From Lachnospiraceae bacterium (GTDB taxonomy: Bacteria > Bacillota_A > Clostridia > Lachnospirales > Lachnospiraceae): a DNA stretch of 8,708 bases. Positions 5,619-8,708 of this stretch are shown piece by piece. Below the pieces are notes generated by a model, which did not search any database, had not been told where the DNA came from, and was given only the letters and a program-made list of their open reading frames with translations. Position 1 is the stretch's first letter. Each line of letters opens with the position of its first letter. The stretch is from assembly GCA_017614185.1 (NCBI GenBank), contig JAGACI010000007.1, forward strand, positions 1 through 8,708. Direction: 5' to 3'. The position numbers and the translations under genes are program-made.

Positions 5619-7409
5619 ATGGCAGGACCGAGAGGCGGCGGACCGGGAAGAGCCGGCATGCCCATCCAAAAGCCCAAGAACATGAAGGGCACCATTCTTC
5701 GTATCTGGTCATATATCAGTGCGGATAAACCAAAGCTTGCCATCGCTATGGCCTGTGTGGTTATCAATTCAATAGTAAACCTGGCATGTTCCTACATGCT
5801 TCGTCCCATCGTCAATACCATTGCCGATTTTGACGGAGACTGGAAACACCTTATAACTCTTATGGCGGAACTTGCCGTTTTGTATGTGGTTGCAATTACT
5901 CTTCCTTATCTTCAGATGAGAATTATGCTTAATATTTCTCAGAGAGCCCTGCAGCACATAAGACAGGACCTTTTTGACAAGGTTCAGAAACTTCCATTAA
6001 GGTTTTACGATACCAACAATCACGGCGATGTAATGAGCCGTTTCACCAACGATATCGATAACATCGGTGAGATGTTAAACAGCACCTTAAGTAACCTTAT
6101 AAGCGGATTCTTTACAATCGTCGGAACAATCTTTTTGATGTTTTACACCAACTGGATTCTTGCCCTTGTAACCCTTCTTCTGACTCCCCTTCTTACGTGG
6201 GCGGGCCTTACGGTTGCAAAGCTTTCAAGAAAGCATTACAAGGCGCAGCAGGAGTCCCTTGGCGCATTAAACGGTTACATCGAGGAGATTATTACAGGTC
6301 AGAAGGTTGTTAAGGTTTTCTGTCACGAAGAAAAGGCTATGGAAGATTTCGTGGTTAAGAACCGTGACCTTAGGAAAAAACAGATCAAAGCCCAGTTCTT
6401 TGGCGGAATCATGGGACCTGTTATGGGTAACTTAAGCCAGGTGAACTATTCCCTGACAGCCATGATCGGTGGAATTTTATGTGTGTTAAAGGGCTTTGAC
6501 GTAGGTGGTCTTACAGTTTTCGTTTCGTATTCAAGAAACTTCTCAAGACCTATCAACGAGCTTTCGATGCAGATGACCACCGTGTTCTCGGCTTTGGCCG
6601 GCGCGGAGCGTGCTTTTGCGGTAATGGATACGGAGCCTGAACCCGAGGATAAAGAGGGTGCACTCGATCCCGTAATCGACGGTTCAATCACTCTTGAAAA
6701 CGTAACATTCGGCTATGAGCCCGATAAGACAATCCTTAAGGATGTTTCCTTCTATGCAAAGAAGGGACAGAAGATTGCCCTGGTTGGCTCTACCGGTGCA
6801 GGTAAAACTACGGTTACAAACCTTGTAAACAGGTTTTACGACATTGATAAGGGAAGAATCTTAATAGACGGAATCGATATCAAAGATATTAAGATGGAGA
6901 CTCTCCGTAAGAATATTGCGTTTGTTCTTCAGGATACGCATCTTTTCACAGGTACCGTAAGAGAGAACATAAGATACGGACGTCCCGATGCTACGGATGC
7001 TGAGGTTGAACAGGCTGCAAAGATGGCTTCCGCTCATTCATTTATCGTACGACTTGAGAACGGTTACGACACAATGATTGAGGGCGACGGAGCAAACCTT
7101 TCACAGGGTCAAAGACAGCTTCTTAATATTGCCCGTGCAGCTATTTCAAAGGCACCTATTCTTGTCCTTGACGAGGCTACAAGCTCAGTCGATACAAGAA
7201 CCGAGAAGCAGATTGAAAAGGGTATGGACAGACTTATGGCAGAGAGAACCACCATCGTTATTGCACACAGGCTTTCGACAGTCAGAAATGCCAACGCAAT
7301 CATGGTTCTTGAACACGGCGAGATTATAGAGCGTGGTGATCACGACGATCTTTTGGCACAAAAGGGTCGTTACTATAACCTCTACACCGGACTTAGCCAG
7401 TTAGACTAA
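5619..7409 (+). CDS. ABC exporter half-transporter with consensus Walker B and switch His but altered signature (heterodimer subunit 2)
   Basis: The product has 596 residues. A short Gly/Arg/Pro-rich cytoplasmic tail (MAGPRGGGPGRAGMP) precedes a six-helix membrane domain (about 38-325) and an ATPase domain (about 355-590). Motifs are Walker A GSTGAGKT (390-397), Q-loop Q438, Walker B ILVLDE (514-519) with catalytic E519, and switch H550 (IAHRL). The signature is LSQGQ (494-498) instead of LSGGQ. Paired with subunit 1, the intact Walker motifs here face the intact VSGGQ of the partner to form the working ATP site. LSQGQ faces the D502/Q533 site and completes the degenerate one. The ATG directly follows the TAA of subunit 1, with a strong AAAGGAGG site (5603-5610) inside the upstream gene, so translational coupling is likely. 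A hairpin terminator lies just downstream. Confidence 0.92.
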   Translation: MAGPRGGGPGRAGMPIQKPKNMKGTILRIWSYISADKPKLAIAMACVVINSIVNLACSYMLRPIVNTIADFDGDWKHLITLMAELAVLYVVAITLPYLQMRIMLNISQRALQHIRQDLFDKVQKLPLRFYDTNNHGDVMSRFTNDIDNIGEMLNSTLSNLISGFFTIVGTIFLMFYTNWILALVTLLLTPLLTWAGLTVAKLSRKHYKAQQESLGALNGYIEEIITGQKVVKVFCHEEKAMEDFVVKNRDLRKKQIKAQFFGGIMGPVMGNLSQVNYSLTAMIGGILCVLKGFDVGGLTVFVSYSRNFSRPINELSMQMTTVFSALAGAERAFAVMDTEPEPEDKEGALDPVIDGSITLENVTFGYEPDKTILKDVSFYAKKGQKIALVGSTGAGKTTVTNLVNRFYDIDKGRILIDGIDIKDIKMETLRKNIAFVLQDTHLFTGTVRENIRYGRPDATDAEVEQAAKMASAHSFIVRLENGYDTMIEGDGANLSQGQRQLLNIARAAISKAPILVLDEATSSVDTRTEKQIEKGMDRLMAERTTIVIAHRLSTVRNANAIMVLEHGEIIERGDHDDLLAQKGRYYNLYTGLSQLD

Positions 7410-7426
7410 TCAATAAAGGCAAATTT

Positions 7427-7465
7427 AAAGGGCGATTCAGTATGAAACTGAACCGCCCTTTTGTG
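7427..7465. terminator. Bidirectional intrinsic terminator ending the ABC operon and the convergent lipoprotein gene
   Basis: A 15-base arm at 7427-7441 (AAAGGGCGATTCAGT) pairs with 7447-7461 across the 5-base loop ATGAA. One position is A-C in plus-strand RNA and a G-U wobble in minus-strand RNA. The plus direction ends in TTTTGTG; the minus direction runs into AAATTTGCCTTTATT. It lies 17 bases after the ABC stop and 12 bases after the minus-strand stop. The plus-strand T tract is short, but the stem is strong and GC-rich in its lower part. Confidence 0.85.
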
Positions 7466-7477
7466 ATGGGAAAAGGC

Positions 7478-8644
7478 TTATTCGTATTTAAATTCTTTAT
7501 CTACGTCCTCAAAGTAGTCATGGTAGATTACTACATTGCGGTCTGTATCCATGTCAACGAAGTATCCGTTATGAAGCTCGGAATAGTCGTTATTTGTGGC
7601 ATAAAAGCTTGTCTTGGCACGGCTTTCATCTCCCAGTCCGTTAATATAGAAATACTCGGAATTAAAGCCGGCATTGTCTCTGTCCTGATCGGACATGAGG
7701 AAGTATTCAAGAGGAATGTTTCCGTCATAAAAATCAGCTGTGCTAAGACCGTATGTGGGATCAACGTGGTAGTCCTTGCCGTCTATGTTTACAAATGTCC
7801 ACTGATGGTTGGGATTTCCGCCTTCCAGTGCAGAGATTACATCAGCCTCAACGCCGCACTGCAGCAAAAGATAGCTGTATACTCCGCCAAACTCCATACA
7901 GATTCCTTTTTTGGTGGTAAAGCACTTATAGGTACCTGCTTCATAGTCAAGCCTTGCGTTGCCGCTTTCATCAAGCGCATCGTAGTCGTAGATATAGTTT
8001 CTTGTCATATAAATGTAAAGAGCAAGGGCCTTCTCAAAATCGCTGTATTCAGGCTTAACATACTCGTTAAGAACGTCTTCGATATCTTTTGCGAACTGTT
8101 TTTCCATCGACTGAAGCTCTTCTTTTGATGTGTTATAGTAAATCTTGCCGACACCGTTTTCGAAACATTCCTCGGGGCCGTTAGTTTCATATTCATCGCG
8201 TCCGTCAGAAACCAGATTGCTTGCAAAAGGGAAATAGTAGTTTATAAATCTTCCGCCGATTGCCCAGCCGTAAGCATCTTCGTTATCGGCTTCAAAAGTA
8301 TCCTCGCCTTTAATCAAAGCATCGCATAAGTTAAACATTGCTTCTTTTTTATCGACGCCGTGAACCTCAGTATCTATTTTTGAAAAAACATGTGGATTAA
8401 AAACGTAGCGACCGTCTACAACGTTTAAGCCGGGTTCATAGCCAATCACTTCTTCCTTCTCGTCTTCTTCGGAAGGGGTTTCGGGTGATGCGGGAACTGC
8501 CTCGCTATCTTCATTAGAAATGGAATCATCTACTGTGACTTCCATGGCAGGCTCTGTTTTTGCTTCATTGCTTTCTGCGCCCTTCCCGCATGCAGCAAGT
8601 GTAAGTGCCGCTATGAGCACCAGGGGTAAATATCTTTTTTTCAT
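7478..8644 (-). CDS. Transglutaminase-like (cysteine protease fold) lipoprotein
   Basis: The product has 388 residues. It starts with a signal peptide MKKRYLPLVLIAALTLAAC and the lipobox LAAC (16-19), so Cys19 is probably lipidated and the protein anchored on the outer face of the membrane. Residues 23-66 form a low-complexity acidic Ser/Pro/Glu linker. The C-terminal half carries a transglutaminase-like core: a helix FEKALALYIYMTRNY (203-217), then KGICMEFGGVYSYLLLQCG with C249, GGNPNHQWTFVNIDG with H280, and YHVDPTYG with D295. This is a complete Cys-His-Asp triad. Family members act as proteases, amidases or cross-linking enzymes on proteins or peptidoglycan-linked peptides; the substrate is unknown. 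AAAGGAG (complement of 8651-8657) lies 6 bases before the ATG. It converges on the ABC operon, shares its terminator and appears monocistronic within the window. No alternative family fits as well. Confidence 0.85.
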   Translation of the reverse strand: MKKRYLPLVLIAALTLAACGKGAESNEAKTEPAMEVTVDDSISNEDSEAVPASPETPSEEDEKEEVIGYEPGLNVVDGRYVFNPHVFSKIDTEVHGVDKKEAMFNLCDALIKGEDTFEADNEDAYGWAIGGRFINYYFPFASNLVSDGRDEYETNGPEECFENGVGKIYYNTSKEELQSMEKQFAKDIEDVLNEYVKPEYSDFEKALALYIYMTRNYIYDYDALDESGNARLDYEAGTYKCFTTKKGICMEFGGVYSYLLLQCGVEADVISALEGGNPNHQWTFVNIDGKDYHVDPTYGLSTADFYDGNIPLEYFLMSDQDRDNAGFNSEYFYINGLGDESRAKTSFYATNNDYSELHNGYFVDMDTDRNVVIYHDYFEDVDKEFKYE

Positions 8645-8663
8645 TTAACTCTCCTTTGTAACA

Positions 8664-8692
8664 AGTATTACAGTGGACATCTTAGCAAGTAA
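8664..8692 (-). promoter_or_regulatory. Possible extended -10 promoter of the transglutaminase-like lipoprotein gene
   Basis: On the minus strand, AATACT (complement of 8664-8669) is preceded by TGT, giving an extended -10. The -35 position 17 bases upstream (complement of 8687-8692) reads TTACTT, a poor match. The start point would be near 8657, which overlaps the ribosome binding site and makes the fit doubtful. A stronger promoter may lie beyond the window edge. Confidence 0.25.
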
Positions 8693-8708
8693 TATGAAAG
8701 AAAAAAGA

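Noticed and set aside
7442..8128. A 228-codon open frame on the plus strand, with a very hydrophobic translation, opposite the transglutaminase-like gene.
   Set aside because: It begins in the loop of the terminator hairpin, has no ribosome binding site and lies wholly antisense to a well-supported gene. Hydrophobic antisense frames arise from the complement of acidic and Tyr-rich codons.

Overview
The window looks like chromosome of a Gram-positive, low-to-moderate GC anaerobe of the Clostridia, most likely Lachnospiraceae-like. This is inferred from strong purine-rich ribosome binding sites, two lipoproteins, tightly packed operons and familiar protein families; no rRNA or other phylogenetic marker is present. 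It is nearly all coding, with no gene-free stretch above 300 bases. I see no mobile element, tRNA, CRISPR array or obvious transferred block.

Left region (1-2061): the window opens in the last 49 codons of an N-acetylmuramic acid 6-phosphate etherase (murQ). It is followed 21 bases later by a BadF/BcrA-type sugar kinase that is best read as MurK, a MurNAc/GlcNAc kinase. Converging on these from the minus strand is an RpiR/MurR-type regulator (HTH plus SIS domain). A bidirectional terminator sits between kinase and regulator. Together they form a peptidoglycan amino-sugar salvage cassette: the kinase makes MurNAc-6-phosphate, MurQ removes the lactyl ether to give GlcNAc-6-phosphate, and the regulator probably senses a phosphosugar. 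No transporter is visible in the window.

Divergent control region (2062-2204): the regulator and the next plus-strand operon are transcribed apart from a 143-base AT-rich spacer. It holds a good minus-strand promoter, a weaker plus-strand promoter and a perfect 14-base inverted repeat between them. This is the best candidate regulatory site in the window.

Middle operon (2205-7409, plus strand): a DUF4097-like lipoprotein, a NagD-like HAD phosphatase, and two ABC exporter half-transporters lie head to tail with gaps of 39, 18 and 0 bases. The two ABC subunits carry complementary substitutions, as expected of a heterodimeric exporter with one degenerate and one consensus ATP site (TM287/288, BmrCD class). 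A second bidirectional hairpin terminator ends the operon.

Right region (7478-8708, minus strand): a transglutaminase-like lipoprotein with an acidic linker and a visible Cys-His-Asp triad converges on the ABC operon. Its probable promoter lies at the right edge.

No wholly new system is evident. The most interesting points are the inverted repeat in the shared control region, the possible link between a cell-wall sugar regulator and an envelope lipoprotein/exporter operon, and the clean asymmetry of the ABC pair.
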